From Cyprinodon diabolis (Eukaryota; Chordata; Actinopteri; Cyprinodontiformes; Cyprinodontidae): a DNA stretch of 64,000 nt. The translations under genes and the position numbers were made by a program. The notes beneath the pieces were generated by a model, which saw only the letters and a program-made list of their open reading frames with translations, was not told the DNA's origin and did no database searches. The stretch lies in NCBI GenBank assembly GCA_030533445.1, contig CM060069.1:33342337-33406336 (forward strand), written 5' to 3'. The stretch's first letter is position 1, and each line of letters starts with the position of its first letter. This document shows positions 44,101-57,336 of the stretch, one piece after another.

Positions 44101-44409
44101 GCCGACACAGTGAAGTGCTGTTTTTTATGCTTTTTTTTTCCTCTCCCCATTCATTTCCTATGGGATTTTTTTGCGACGTTTTCGCTAATAATTCGCAAAC
44201 CTTCGGACTAATGAGAAAGTTTTATACAAGCACACATCACCCCATTGGTCCCGACGCGTGTGCCAACTTTGGGCCCGATCCGCCAAACCGTGCGGGACTA
44301 GTTACGTGCCGAAGTTTTGGGTATACGGGAGAATTATAATAATAATAATACGCGGAATAAATATGTGCAATAGTAGTAGGTGGGCCATGCCTTCGGCATG
44401 TGGCCCCCC
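41174..44409. repeat. array unit 2 (one tail)
   Basis: Full unit with five intact GC hairpins, followed by one ~70-bp tail at 44341-44409. It has the acgtgccgaag variant near its end, shared with units 5-7, but the cctttcttttaactg variant shared with units 3 and 7. Confidence 0.9.
44341..44409. repeat. tail repeat with hairpin (unit 2 example)
   Basis: ATAATAATA run, then cgcggaataaatatgtgcaa, tagtagtaggtggg, a hairpin TGCC-ttc-GGCA inside GGGCCA...TGGCCC, ending CCCCCCA. Also single at 50704-50771, triple at 57115-57334 and double at 60502-60643; absent between units 1-2, 3-4 and 5-6. Confidence 0.92.
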
Positions 44410-47400
44410 AACTAGAAAATTTCTAAAGAAATTTTGAGGGGGGCCACCTACTGCCCGTCTGGGGAACCGGGCCAATACGGCCCTGGCAAGTGACGTCGGG
44501 GCTCCCCAGACCAACTGCTTACGCCTTTGAGGGCTGCTGAGGGAAGGAAAGAGGGCAAGTTCATGGGCAAAGAGAGCTGTGTGCCACTTGTGCTGAAATC
44601 TGGGAAATAGACGTGCACAGCGTATGATGCACAAGGGTAATATGGGTTGTCCATATTGAAACACAGTGGGTAAAGCCCAGTTGGCGGGCTTCGCCCGCCT
44701 GCTAGGAGCCATCTCAGTGAAGAAAAAAATCACCAATGGCGGGCTCTGCCCGCCTTCTAAGAGCCATTGCAGTGATGAAATCACGCCCGCCTGCTAAGAG
44801 CCATTGCAGTGATGTAATCACCTTTGGCGGGCTCCGCCCGCCTGTTACCATTGGCGGGCTCCGCCCGCCTTCTAAGAGCCATTGCAGTGATGAAATCACC
44901 AATGGCAATGAGCAATATGCCAGAATGTATGAGTGTGTATAAGGAAGAGGCTTTTATTCTGTAGAGTCCTTGTAGTCTTATTTTGAAAGTCTATCATGAA
45001 TGTGCATCAAAAGATGGGTCACGCCCAGCAGTGATATAGAATCCATTTCCAAATGTTAAATCACTGGTTTTCCATGTTATTAGGTGAATAGTTGCTGTAT
45101 TACAGAGTAAATGGGAGACTTTTATTGTGAAATTTGCTCTGGGTGTGTTTTGAAAAGGTCACTAGAGTCTAATAAAAACAACCTGGAAGAGTTTGGGTCA
45201 TAATGTTGAGCCATTTGCATCAATTAATGCATTAGTATAATCTAGAGGCTTTTATTTTGTAGGGTCCCTGGAGTCTTATTTTGAAAGTCCAACAGAGTTG
45301 TGTTTATAGAAAATGTTCAGACCCGTCAATGATAGTTGATTACTTTCCAATCGTTAAATCACTCTTTTTCCATGTTATTAGGGCAGTAGATGAAGCGGAA
45401 ATGGGAGGCTTTTATTTTGAAATTTGCTATAGGGTGTGTTTTAAACAGTCTCCTAGAGTCTATTCTCTAAAACGGGGTTGAGTTTGGGTCATAATGTTGA
45501 GCCATATAGGGCAATAAATATATGTAAAAAATATAGAGGCTTTTATTTTGTAGGGTCCCTGGAGTCTTATTTTGAAAGTCTATCAGTGCTGAGTGGCAAG
45601 GGAAGTGTCATGGACAGCAGTCATATAGTATCCATTTCCCAATGTTAAATCAGTCCTTTCACCCTCCATTAGATTAATATGTGCTGTTTAAAACAGCAGA
45701 GGTAAAATCTGTTTGAAGCTTGGTAACCTTGACAACGCTTAACGAGCCTCTCACTGACACAGACAACAGCTGCACTCACTATTGGTTTCTTCTTCCCAGG
45801 CTTTTTTGTATGGGAAGAACGGCACCGAACAAACGACTACTGATCAAAAACCGTATGAGTTATTCAAAAAACATTTTCACCATGAGCATCAGCAATCCTT
45901 CGACTCCAACTATACCAACTTTGGTGTATGTGTGTCATTCAGAAAAATATTTATGACGAGTTGAAAACACATAGTCTGATTCGTTTCTCTCCCATCTTCA
46001 GCTCAAAAAGAATAGAGAAAGGCTGAAACTCTCATCGACTTTAGGTTGGTCTGGAGGGTTTTTAAGGAAAAGTATTAATCCTACCGTAATTCCGAAGACA
46101 TTGTGTGAGTCCAGAGGTTTCAGTCTACAAACTGACCAAAAATGGTGACTGTAGCTCCAAATATGTGGCCGTGAGGGCGAGAATAAGATGTTTGATCTTA
46201 AAAAAATGGCCGCCTCACACTAAGATTTCAGCAGCTGCACTCTAGCAGGCTGCTGCAGAAGCTAACTGTCAGCTAGCTTCCAGGTGCTTACCCTCCGAAC
46301 AAACGACTGCTGAGCAAAAACCGTAAAAGATATCTGAAAAATTCTTTCAGTGAAAGCAACATCTATCCTTTGTCTCAGACTGGGGTAACCTTCATGTCTG
46401 TAGGTCTTTCACAACCCAAAACGAAGCACAAACAAAATGGTTGGCCCACCTGCTCCTCCCTTTCTTTTAACTGCAGGACCTCACTCTCACTCACCTTTTA
46501 GCTGCTAAAGCACCCCTCCGAACAAACGACTGCTGAGTAAAAACCGTAAAAGGTATCTGAAAAATTCTTTTTATCTAAGCGACAGCTATATCTTGTCTTC
46601 GATTGGAGTAACTTTCATGGCTGTAGGTCATCTACAAACTGAATGGGAAGAGAAAGAAAAAGAAAAAACGTTTCATCACACCTAAGCTTCTAATTGAGCT
46701 AGCTGCAGCAGGTCACTGTCACTCAGCTTTCAGCTGCTTAAAATGTCCTCCGAACAAACGACTGCTGAGCAAAAACCGTATGAGTTATTCAAAATATTTT
46801 TTCACCGTGAGCGTCAGCCATCCTTCGACTCCAACTATGCCAACTTTGGTGTATGTGTGTCATTCAGAAAAATATTTATGACGAGTTTAAAACACATAGT
46901 CTGATTCGTTTTTCTCCCCTCTTCTGCTCCAAAACCAATGAAAAACGGCTCTGATTTTCATCGACTTTAGGTCGGTCTGGAGGGTTTTTAAGGAAAAGTA
47001 TTAATCCTACCGTAATTCCGAAGATATTGTGTGGGTCCAGAGATTTCAGTCTACAAACTGACCAAAAATGGTGACTCTAGCTATAAATATGTGGCCGTGA
47101 GGGCGAGTTTAAAATGTTTTTTTGTGTTTAAAAAACGCCTGCCTCACACTCTAGCTTTTCAGTTGCTCCACTCTAGCAGGCTGGATTTTGCTAAAACTTT
47201 GTGGCGCTTGAGGTCTGATTATACAAAAACCGTAGCAGTTATCAACATACCGTCTTCAGTTTTAAATAGACGAAGGATTTATCTACAAACTGAGCTTCAA
47301 ACTGTTTTTCTAGGTGAATGTATGCCGACACAGTGAAGTGCTGTTTTTTATGCTTTTTTTTTCCTCTCCCCATTCATTTCCTATGGGATTTTTTTGCGAC

Positions 47401-47563
47401 GTTTTCGCTAATAATTCGCAAACCTTCGGACTAATGAGAAAGTTTTATACAAGCACACATCACCCCATTGGTCCCGACGCGTGTGCCAACTTTGGGCCCG
47501 ATCCGCCAAACCGTGCGGGACTAGTTACGCGCCGAAGTTTTGGGTATACGGGAGAATTATAAT
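44410..47563. repeat. array unit 3 (no tail, hairpin deletion)
   Basis: A 14-bp deletion in the hairpin cluster near 44784 removes the left arm of the third GC hairpin. No tail before unit 4. Confidence 0.9.
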
Positions 47564-50500
47564 AACTAGAAAATTTCTAAAGAAATTTTGAGGGGGGCCA
47601 CCTACTGCCCGTCTGGGGAACCGGGCCAATACGGCCCTGGCAAGTGACGTCGGGGCTCCCCAGACCAACTGCTTACGCCTTTGAGGGCTGCTGAGGGAAG
47701 GAAAGAGGGCAAGTTCATGGGCAAAGAGAGCTGTGTGCCACTTGTGCTGAAATCTGGGAAATAGACGTGCACAGCGTATGATGCACAAGGGTAATATGGG
47801 TTGTCCATATTGAAACACAGTGGGTAAAGCCCAGTTGGCGGGCTTCGCCCGCCTGCTAGGAGCCTTCTCAGTGAAGAAAAAAATCACCAATGGCGGGCTC
47901 TGCCCGCCTTCTAAGAGCCATTGCAGTGATGAAATCACCAATGGCGGGCTCCGCCCGCCTGCTAAGAGCCATTGCAGTGATGTAATCACCTTTGGCGGGC
48001 TCCGCCCGCCTTCTAAGAGCCATTGCAGTGATGAAATCACCAATGGCAATGAGCAATATGCCAGAATGTATGAGTGTGTATAAGGAAGAGGCTTTTATTC
48101 TGTAGAGTCCTTGTAGTCTTATTTTGAAAGTCTATCATGAATGTGCATCAAAAGATGGGTCACGCCCAGCAGTGATATAGAATCCATTTCCAAATGTTAA
48201 ATCACTGGTTTTCCATGTTATTAGGTGAATAGTTGCTGTATTACAGAGTAAATGGGAGACTTTTATTGTGAAATTTGCTCTGGGGTGTGTTTTGAAAAGG
48301 TCACTAGAGTCTAATAAAAACAACCTGGAAGAGTTTGGGTCATAATGTTGAGCCATTTGCATCAATTAATGCATTACTATAATCTAGAGGCTTTTATTTT
48401 GTAGGGTCCCTGGAGTCTTATTTTGAAAGTCCAACAGAGTTGTGTTTATAGAAAATGTTCAGACCCGTCAATGATAGTTGATTACTTTCCAATCGTTAAA
48501 TCACTCTTTTTCCATGTTATTAGGGCAGTAGATGAAGCGGAAATGGGAGGCTTTTATTTTGAAATTTGCTATAGGGTGTGTTTTAAACAGTCTCCTAGAG
48601 TCTATTCTCTAAAACGGGGTTGAGTTTGGGTCATAATGTTGAGCCATATAGGGCAATAAATATATGTAAAAAATATAGAGGCTTTTATTTTGTAGGGTCC
48701 CTGGAGTCTTATTTTGAAAGTCTATCAGTGCTGAGTGGCAAGGGAAGTGTCATGGACAGCAGTCATATAGTATCCATTTCCCAATGTTAAATCAGTCCTT
48801 TCACCCTCCATTAGATTAATATGTGCTGTTTAAAACAGCAGAGGTAAAATCTGTTTGAAGCTTGGTAACCTTGACAACGCTTAACGAGCCTCTCACTGAC
48901 ACAGACAACAGCTGCACTCACTATTGGTTTCTTCTTCCCAGGCTTTTTTGTATGGGAAGAACGGCACCGAACAAACGACTACTGATCAAAAACCGTATGA
49001 GTTATTCAAAAAACATTTTCACCATGAGCATCAGCAATCCTTCGACTCCAACTATACCAACTTTGGTGTATGTGTGTCATTCAGAAAAATATTTATGACG
49101 AGTTGAAAACACATAGTCTGATTCGTTTCTCTCCCATCTTCAGCTCAAAAAGAATAGAGAAAGGCTGAAACTCTCATCGACTTTAGGTTGGTCTGGAGGG
49201 TTTTTAAGGAAAAGTATTAATCCTACCGTAATTCCGAAGACATTGTGTGAGTCCAGAGGTTTCAGTCTACAAACTGACCAAAAATGGTGACTGTAGCTCC
49301 AAATATGTGGCCGTGAGGGCGAGAATAAGATGTTTGATCTTAAAAAAATGGCCGCCTCACACTAAGATTTCAGCAGCTGCACTCTAGCAGGCTGCTGCAG
49401 AAGCTAACTGTCAGCTAGCTTCCAGGTGCTTACCCTCCGAACAAACGACTGCTGAGCAAAAACCGTAAAAGATATCTGAAAAATTCTTTCAGTGAAAGCA
49501 ACATCTATCCTTTGTCTCAGACTGGGGTAACCTTCATGTCTGTAGGTCTTTCACAACCCAAAACGAAGCACAAACAAAATGGTTGGCCCACCTGCTCCTC
49601 CCTTTGTTTGAACTGCAGGACCTCACTCTCACTCACCTTTTAGCTGCTAAAGCACCCCTCCGAACAAACGACTGCTGAGTAAAAACCGTAAAAGGTATCT
49701 GAAAAATTCTTTTTATCTAAGCGACAGCTATATCTTGTCTTCAATTGGAGTAACTTTCATGGCTGTAGGTCATCTACAAACTGAATGGGAAGAGAAAGAA
49801 AAAGAAAAAACGTTTCATCACACCTAAGCTTCTAATTGAGCTAGCTGCAGCAGGTCACTGTCACTCAGCTTTCAGGTGCTTAAAATGTCCTCCGAACAAA
49901 CGACTGCTGAGCAAAAACCGTATGAGTTATTCAAAAAATTTTTTCACCGTGAGCGTCAGTCATCCTTCGACTCCAACTATGCCAACTTTGGTGTATGTGT
50001 GTCATTCAGAAAAATATTTATGACGAGTTTAAAACACATAGTCTGATTCGTTTTTCTCCCCTCTTCTGCTCCAAAACCAATGAAAAACGGCTCTGATTTT
50101 CATCGACTTTAGGTCGGTCTGGAGGGTTTTTAAGGAAAAGTATTAATCCTACCGTAATTCCGAAGATATTGTGTGGGTCCAGAGATTTCAGTCTACAAAC
50201 TGACCAAAAATGGTGACTCTAGCTATAAATATGTGGCCGTGAGGGCGAGTTTAAAATGTTTTTTTGTGTTTAAAAAACGCCTGCCTCACACTCTAGCTTT
50301 TCAGTTGCTCCACTCTAGCAGGCTGGATTTTGCTAAAACTTTGTGGCGCTTGAGGTCTGATTATACAAAAACCGTAGCAGTTATCAACATACCGTCTTCA
50401 GTTTTAAATAGACGAAGGATTTATCTACAAACTGAGCTTCAAACTGTTTTTCTAGGTGAATGTATGGCGACACAGTGAAGTGCTGTTTTTTATGCTTTTT

Positions 50501-50771
50501 TTTTCCTCTCCCCATTCATTTCCTATGGGATTTTTTTGCGACGTTTTCGCTAATAATTCGCAAACCTTCGGACTAATGAGAAAGTTTTATACAAGCACAC
50601 ATCACCCCATTGGTCCCGACGCGTGTGCCAACTTTGGGCCCGATCCGCCAAACCATGCGGGACTAGTTACGCGCCGAAGTTTTGGGTATACGGGAGAATT
50701 ATAATAATAATACGCGGAATAAATATGTGCAATAGTAGTAGGTGGGCCATGCCTTCGGCATGTGGCCCCCC
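47564..50771. repeat. array unit 4 (one tail, hairpin deletion)
   Basis: One GC hairpin plus its short spacer (27 bp, the tgttaccatt segment) is missing near 48010. One tail at 50704-50771. It has a private C-to-G change in tgtatggcgaca. Confidence 0.9.
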
Positions 50772-53700
50772 AACTAGAAAATTTCTAAAGAAATTTTGAG
50801 GGGGGCCACCTACTGCCCGTCTGGGGAACCGGGCCAATACGGCCCTGGCAAGTGACGTCGGGGCTCCCCAGACCAACTGCTTACGCCTTTGAGGGCTGCT
50901 GAGGGAAGGAAAGAGGGCAAGTTCATGGGCAAAGAGAGCTGTGTGCCACTTGTGCTGAAATCTGGGAAATAGACGTGCACAGCGTATGATGCACAAGGGT
51001 AATATGGGTTGTCCATATTGAAACACAGTGGGTAAAGCCCAGTTGGCGGGCTTCGCCCGCCTGCTAGGAGCCATCTCAGTGAAGAAAAAAATCACCAATG
51101 GCGGGCTCTGCCCGCCTTCTAAGAGCCATTGCAGTGATGAAATCACCAATGGCGGGCTCCGCCCGCCTGCTAAGAGCCATTGCAGTGATGTAATCACCTT
51201 TGGCGGGCTCCGCCCGCCTGTTACCATTGGCGGGCTCCGCCCGCCTTCTAAGAGCCATTGCAGTGATGAAATCACCAATGGCAATGAGCAATATGCCAGA
51301 ATGTATGAGTGTGTATAAGGAAGAGGCTTTTATTCTGTAGAGTCCTTGTAGTCTTATTTTGAAAGTCTATCATGAATGTGCATCAAAAGATGGGTCACGC
51401 CCAGCAGTGATATAGAATCCATTTCCAAATGTTAAATCACTGGTTTTCCATGTTATTAGGTGAATAGTTGCTGTATTACAGAGTAAATGGGAGACTTTTA
51501 TTGTGAAATTTGCTCTGGGTGTGTTTTGAAAAGGTCACTAGAGTCTAATAAAAACAACCTGGAAGAGTTTGGGTCATAATGTTGAGCCATTTGCATCAAT
51601 TAATGCATTAGTATAATCTAGAGGCTTTTATTTTGTAGGGTCCCTGGAGTCTTATTTTGAAAGTCCAACAGAGTTGTGTTTATAGAAAATGTTCAGACCC
51701 GTCAATGATAGTTGATTACTTTCCAATCGTTAAATCACTCTTTTTCCATGTTATTAGGGCAGTAGATGAAGCGGAAATGGGAGGCTTTTATTTTGAAATT
51801 TGCTACAGGGTGTGTTTTAAACAGTCTCCTAGAGTCTATTCTCTAAAACGGGGTTGAGTTTGGGTCATAATGTTGAGCCATATAGGGCAATAAATATATG
51901 TAAAAAATATAGAGGCTTTTATTTTGTAGGGTCCCTGGAGTCTTATTTTGAAAGTCTATCAGTGCTGAGTGGCAAGGGAAGTGTCATGGACAGCAGTCAT
52001 ATAGTATCCATTTCCCAATGTTAAATCAGTCCTTTCACCCTCCATTAGATTAATATGTGCTGTTTAAAACAGCAGAGGTAAAATCTGTTTGAAGCTTGGT
52101 AACCTTGACAACGCTTAACGAGCCTCTCACTGACACAGACAACAGCTGCACTCACTATTGGTTTCTTCTTCCCAGGCTTTTTTGTATGGGAAGAACGGCA
52201 CCGAACAAACGACTACTGATCAAAAACCGTATGAGTTATTCAAAAAACATTTTCACCATGAGCATCAGCAATCCTTCGACTCCAACTATACCAACTTTGG
52301 TGTATGTGTGTCATTCAGAAAAATATTTATGACGAGTTGAAAACACATAGTCTGATTCGTTTCTCTCCCATCTTCAGCTCAAAAAGAATAGAGAAAGGCT
52401 GAAACTCTCATCGACTTTAGGTTGGTCTGGACGGTTTTTAAGGAAAAGTATTAATCCTACCGTAATTCCGAAGACATTGTGTGAGTCCAGAGGTTTCAGT
52501 CTACAAACTGACCAAAAATGGTGACTGTAGCTCCAAATATGTGGCCGTGAGGGCGAGAATAAGATGTTTGATCTTAAAAGAATGGCCGCCTCACACTAAG
52601 ATTTCAGCAGCTGCACTCTAGCAGGCTGCTGCAGAAGCTAACTGTCAGCTAGCTTCCAGGTGCTTACCCTCCGAACAAACGACTGCTGAGCAAAAACCGT
52701 AAAAGATATCTGAAAAATTCTTTCAGTGAAAGCAACATCTATCCTTTGTCTCAGACTGGGGTAACCTTCATGTCTGTAGGTCTTTCACAACCCAAAACGA
52801 AGCACAAACAAAATGGTTGGCCCACCTGCTCCTCCCTTTGTTTGAACTGCAGGACCTCACTCTCACTCACCTTTTAGCTGCTAAAGCACCCCTCCGAACA
52901 AACGACTGCTGAGTAAAAACCGTAAAAGGTATCTGAAAAATTATTTTTATCTAAGCGACAGCTATATCTTGTCTTCAATTGGAGTAACTTTCATGGCTGT
53001 AGGTCATCTACAACCTGAATGGGAAGAGAAAGAAAAAGAAAAAACGTTTTGTCACACCTGATCTTCTAATTGAGCTACAGTAGCTGCAGCAGGACACTCT
53101 CCCCCAGCTTTCAGCTGCTTAAAATGTCCTCCGAACAAACGACTGCTGAGCAAAAACCGTATGAGTTATTCAAAATATTTTTTCACCGTGAGCGTAAGCC
53201 ATCCTTCGACTCCAACTATGCCAACTTTGGTGTATGTGTGTCATTCAGAAAAATATTTATGACGAGTTTAAAACACATAGTCTGATTCGTTTTTCTCCCC
53301 TCTTCTGCTCCAAAACCAATGAAAAACGGCTCTGATTTTCATCGACTTTAGGTCGGTCTGGAGGGTTTTTAAGGAAAAGTATTAATCCTACCGTAATTCC
53401 GAAGATATTGTGTGGGTCCAGAGATTTCAGTCTACAAACTGACCAAAAATGGTGACTCTAGCTATAAATATGTGGCCGTGAGGGCGAGTTTAAAATGTTT
53501 TTTTGTGTTTAAAAAACGCCTGCCTCACACTCTAGCTTTTCAGTTGCTCCACTCTAGCAGGCTGGATTTTGCTAAAACTTTGTGGCGCTTGAGGTCTGAT
53601 TATACAAAAACCGTAGCAGTTATCAACATACCGTCTTCAGTTTTAAATAGACGAAGGATTTATCTACAAACTGAGCTTCAAACTGTTTTTCTAGGTGAAT

Positions 53701-53944
53701 GTATGCCGACACAGTGAAGTGCTGTTTTTTATGCTTTTTTTTTCCTCTCCCCATTCATTTCCTATGGGATTTTTTTGCGACGTTTTCGCTAATAATTCGC
53801 AAACCTTCGGACTAATGAGAAAGTTTTATACAAGCACACATCACCCCATTGGTCCCGACGCGTGTGCCAACTTTGGGCCCGATCCGCCAAACCGTGCGGG
53901 ACTAGTTACGTGCCGAAGTTTTGGGTATACGGGAGAATTATAAT
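50772..53944. repeat. array unit 5 (no tail)
   Basis: Belongs to a subgroup with units 6 and 7, defined by ctacaacctgaatggg, aattatttttatctaag and ttgctacagggtg. It is almost indistinguishable from unit 6, including the shared gagctacagtagctgcag insertion. Confidence 0.9.
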
Positions 53945-56900
53945 AACTAGAAAATTTCTAAAGAAATTTTGAGGGGGGCCACCTACTGCCCGTCTGGGGA
54001 ACCGGGCCAATACGGCCCTGGCAAGTGACGTCGGGGCTCCCCAGACCAACTGCTTACGCCTTTGAGGGCTGCTGAGGGAAGGAAAGAGGGCAAGTTCATG
54101 GGCAAAGAGAGCTGTGTGCCACTTGTGCTGAAATCTGGGAAATAGACGTGCACAGCGTATGATGCACAAGGGTAATATGGGTTGTCCATATTGAAACACA
54201 GTGGGTAAAGCCCAGTTGGCGGGCTTCGCCCGCCTGCTAGGAGCCATCTCAGTGAAGAAAAAAATCACCAATGGCGGGCTCTGCCCGCCTTCTAAGAGCC
54301 ATTGCAGTGATGAAATCACCAATGGCGGGCTCCGCCCGCCTGCTAAGAGCCATTGCAGTGATGTAATCACCTTTGGCGGGCTCCGCCCGCCTGTTACCAT
54401 TGGCGGGCTCCGCCCGCCTTCTAAGAGCCATTGCAGTGATGAAATCACCAATGGCAATGAGCAATATGCCAGAATGTATGAGTGTGTATAAGGAAGAGGC
54501 TTTTATTCTGTAGAGTCCTTGTAGTCTTATTTTGAAAGTCTATCATGAATGTGCATCAAAAGATGGGTCACGCCCAGCAGTGATATAGAATCCATTTCCA
54601 AATGTTAAATCACTGGTTTTCCATGTTATTAGGTGAATAGTTGCTGTATTACAGAGTAAATGGGAGACTTTTATTGTGAAATTTGCTCTGGGTGTGTTTT
54701 GAAAAGGTCACTAGAGTCTAATAAAAACAACCTGGAAGAGTTTGGGTCATAATGTTGAGCCATTTGCATCAATTAATGCATTAGTATAATCTAGAGGCTT
54801 TTATTTTGTAGGGTCCCTGGAGTCTTATTTTGAAAGTCCAACAGAGTTGTGTTTATAGAAAATGTTCAGACCCGTCAATGATAGTTGATTACTTTCCAAT
54901 CGTTAAATCACTCTTTTTCCATGTTATTAGGGCAGTAGATGAAGCGGAAATGGGAGGCTTTTATTTTGAAATTTGCTACAGGGTGTGTTTTAAACAGTCT
55001 CCTAGAGTCTATTCTCTAAAACGGGGTTGAGTTTGGGTCATAATGTTGAGCCATATAGGGCAATAAATATATGTAAAAAATATAGAGGCTTTTATTTTGT
55101 AGGGTCCCTGGAGTCTTATTTTGAAAGTCTATCAGTGCTGAGTGGCAAGGGAAGTGTCATGGACAGCAGTCATATAGTATCCATTTCCCAATGTTAAATC
55201 AGTCCTTTCACCCTCCATTAGATTAATATGTGCTGTTTAAAACAGCAGAGGTAAAATCTGTTTGAAGCTTGGTAACCTTGACAACGCTTAACGAGCCTCT
55301 CACTGACACAGACAACAGCTGCACTCACTATTGGTTTCTTCTTCCCAGGCTTTTTTGTATGGGAAGAACGGCACCGAACAAACGACTACTGATCAAAAAC
55401 CGTATGAGTTATTCAAAAAACATTTTCACCATGAGCATCAGCAATCCTTCGACTCCAACTATACCAACTTTGGTGTATGTGTGTCATTCAGAAAAATATT
55501 TATGACGAGTTGAAAACACATAGTCTGATTCGTTTCTCTCCCATCTTCAGCTCAAAAAGAATAGAGAAAGGCTGAAACTCTCATCGACTTTAGGTTGGTC
55601 TGGACGGTTTTTAAGGAAAAGTATTAATCCTACCGTAATTCCGAAGACATTGTGTGAGTCCAGAGGTTTCAGTCTACAAACTGACCAAAAATGGTGACTG
55701 TAGCTCCAAATATGTGGCCGTGAGGGCGAGAATAAGATGTTTGATCTTAAAAGAATGGCCGCCTCACACTAAGATTTCAGCAGCTGCACTCTAGCAGGCT
55801 GCTGCAGAAGCTAACTGTCAGCTAGCTTCCAGGTGCTTACCCTCCGAACAAACGACTGCTGAGCAAAAACCGTAAAAGATATCTGAAAAATTCTTTCAGT
55901 GAAAGCAACATCTATCCTTTGTCTCAGACTGGGGTAACCTTCATGTCTGTAGGTCTTTCACAACCCAAAACGAAGCACAAACAAAATGGTTGGCCCACCT
56001 GCTCCTCCCTTTGTTTGAACTGCAGGACCTCACTCTCACTCACCTTTTAGCTGCTAAAGCACCCCTCCGAACAAACGACTGCTGAGTAAAAACCGTAAAA
56101 GGTATCTGAAAAATTATTTTTATCTAAGCGACAGCTATATCTTGTCTTCAATTGGAGTAACTTTCATGGCTGTAGGTCATCTACAACCTGAATGGGAAGA
56201 GAAAGAAAAAGAAAAAACGTTTTGTCACACCTGATCTTCTAATTGAGCTACAGTAGCTGCAGCAGGACACTCTCCCCCAGCTTTCAGCTGCTTAAAATGT
56301 CCTCCGAACAAACGACTGCTGAGCAAAAACCGTATGAGTTATTCAAAATATTTTTTCACCGTGAGCGTAAGCCATCCTTCGACTCCAACTATGCCAACTT
56401 TGGTGTATGTGTGTCATTCAGAAAAATATTTATGACGAGTTTAAAACACATAGTCTGATTCGTTTTTCTCCCCTCTTCTGCTCCAAAACCAATGAAAAAC
56501 GGCTCTGATTTTCATCGACTTTAGGTCGGTCTGGAGGGTTTTTAAGGAAAAGTATTAATCCTACCGTAATTCCGAAGATATTGTGTGGGTCCAGAGATTT
56601 CAGTCTACAAACTGACCAAAAATGGTGACTCTAGCTATAAATATGTGGCCGTGAGGGCGAGTTTAAAATGTTTTTTTGTGTTTAAAAAACGCCTGCCTCA
56701 CACTCTAGCTTTTCAGTTGCTCCACTCTAGCAGGCTGGATTTTGCTAAAACTTTGTGGCGCTTGAGGTCTGATTATACAAAAACCGTAGCAGTTATCAAC
56801 ATACCGTCTTCAGTTTTAAATAGACGAAGGATTTATCTACAAACTGAGCTTCAAACTGTTTTTCTAGGTGAATGTATGCCGACACAGTGAAGTGCTGTTT

Positions 56901-57336
56901 TTTATGCTTTTTTTTTCCTCTCCCCATTCATTTCCTATGGGATTTTTTTGCGACGTTTTCGCTAATAATTCGCAAACCTTCGGACTAATGAGAAAGTTTT
57001 ATACAAGCACACATCACCCCATTGGTCCCGACGCGTGTGCCAACTTTGGGCCCGATCCGCCAAACCGTGCGGGACTAGTTACGTGCCGAAGTTTTGGGTA
57101 TACGGGAGAATTATAATAATAATAATAATACGCGGAATAAATATGTGCAATAGTAGTAGGTGGGCCATGCCTTCGGCATGTGGCCCCCCAATAATAATAA
57201 TACGCGGAATAAATATGTGCAATAGTAGTAGGTGGGCCATGCCTTCGGCATGTGGCCCCCCAATAATAATAATACGCGGAATAAATATGTGCAATAGTAG
57301 TAGGTGGGCCATGCCTTCGGCATGTGGCCCCCCAAT
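53945..57336. repeat. array unit 6 (three tails)
   Basis: Near-identical to unit 5 up to the tail, then three consecutive ~72-bp tails at 57115-57334, each with its own ATAATAAT run and hairpin. Confidence 0.9.
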
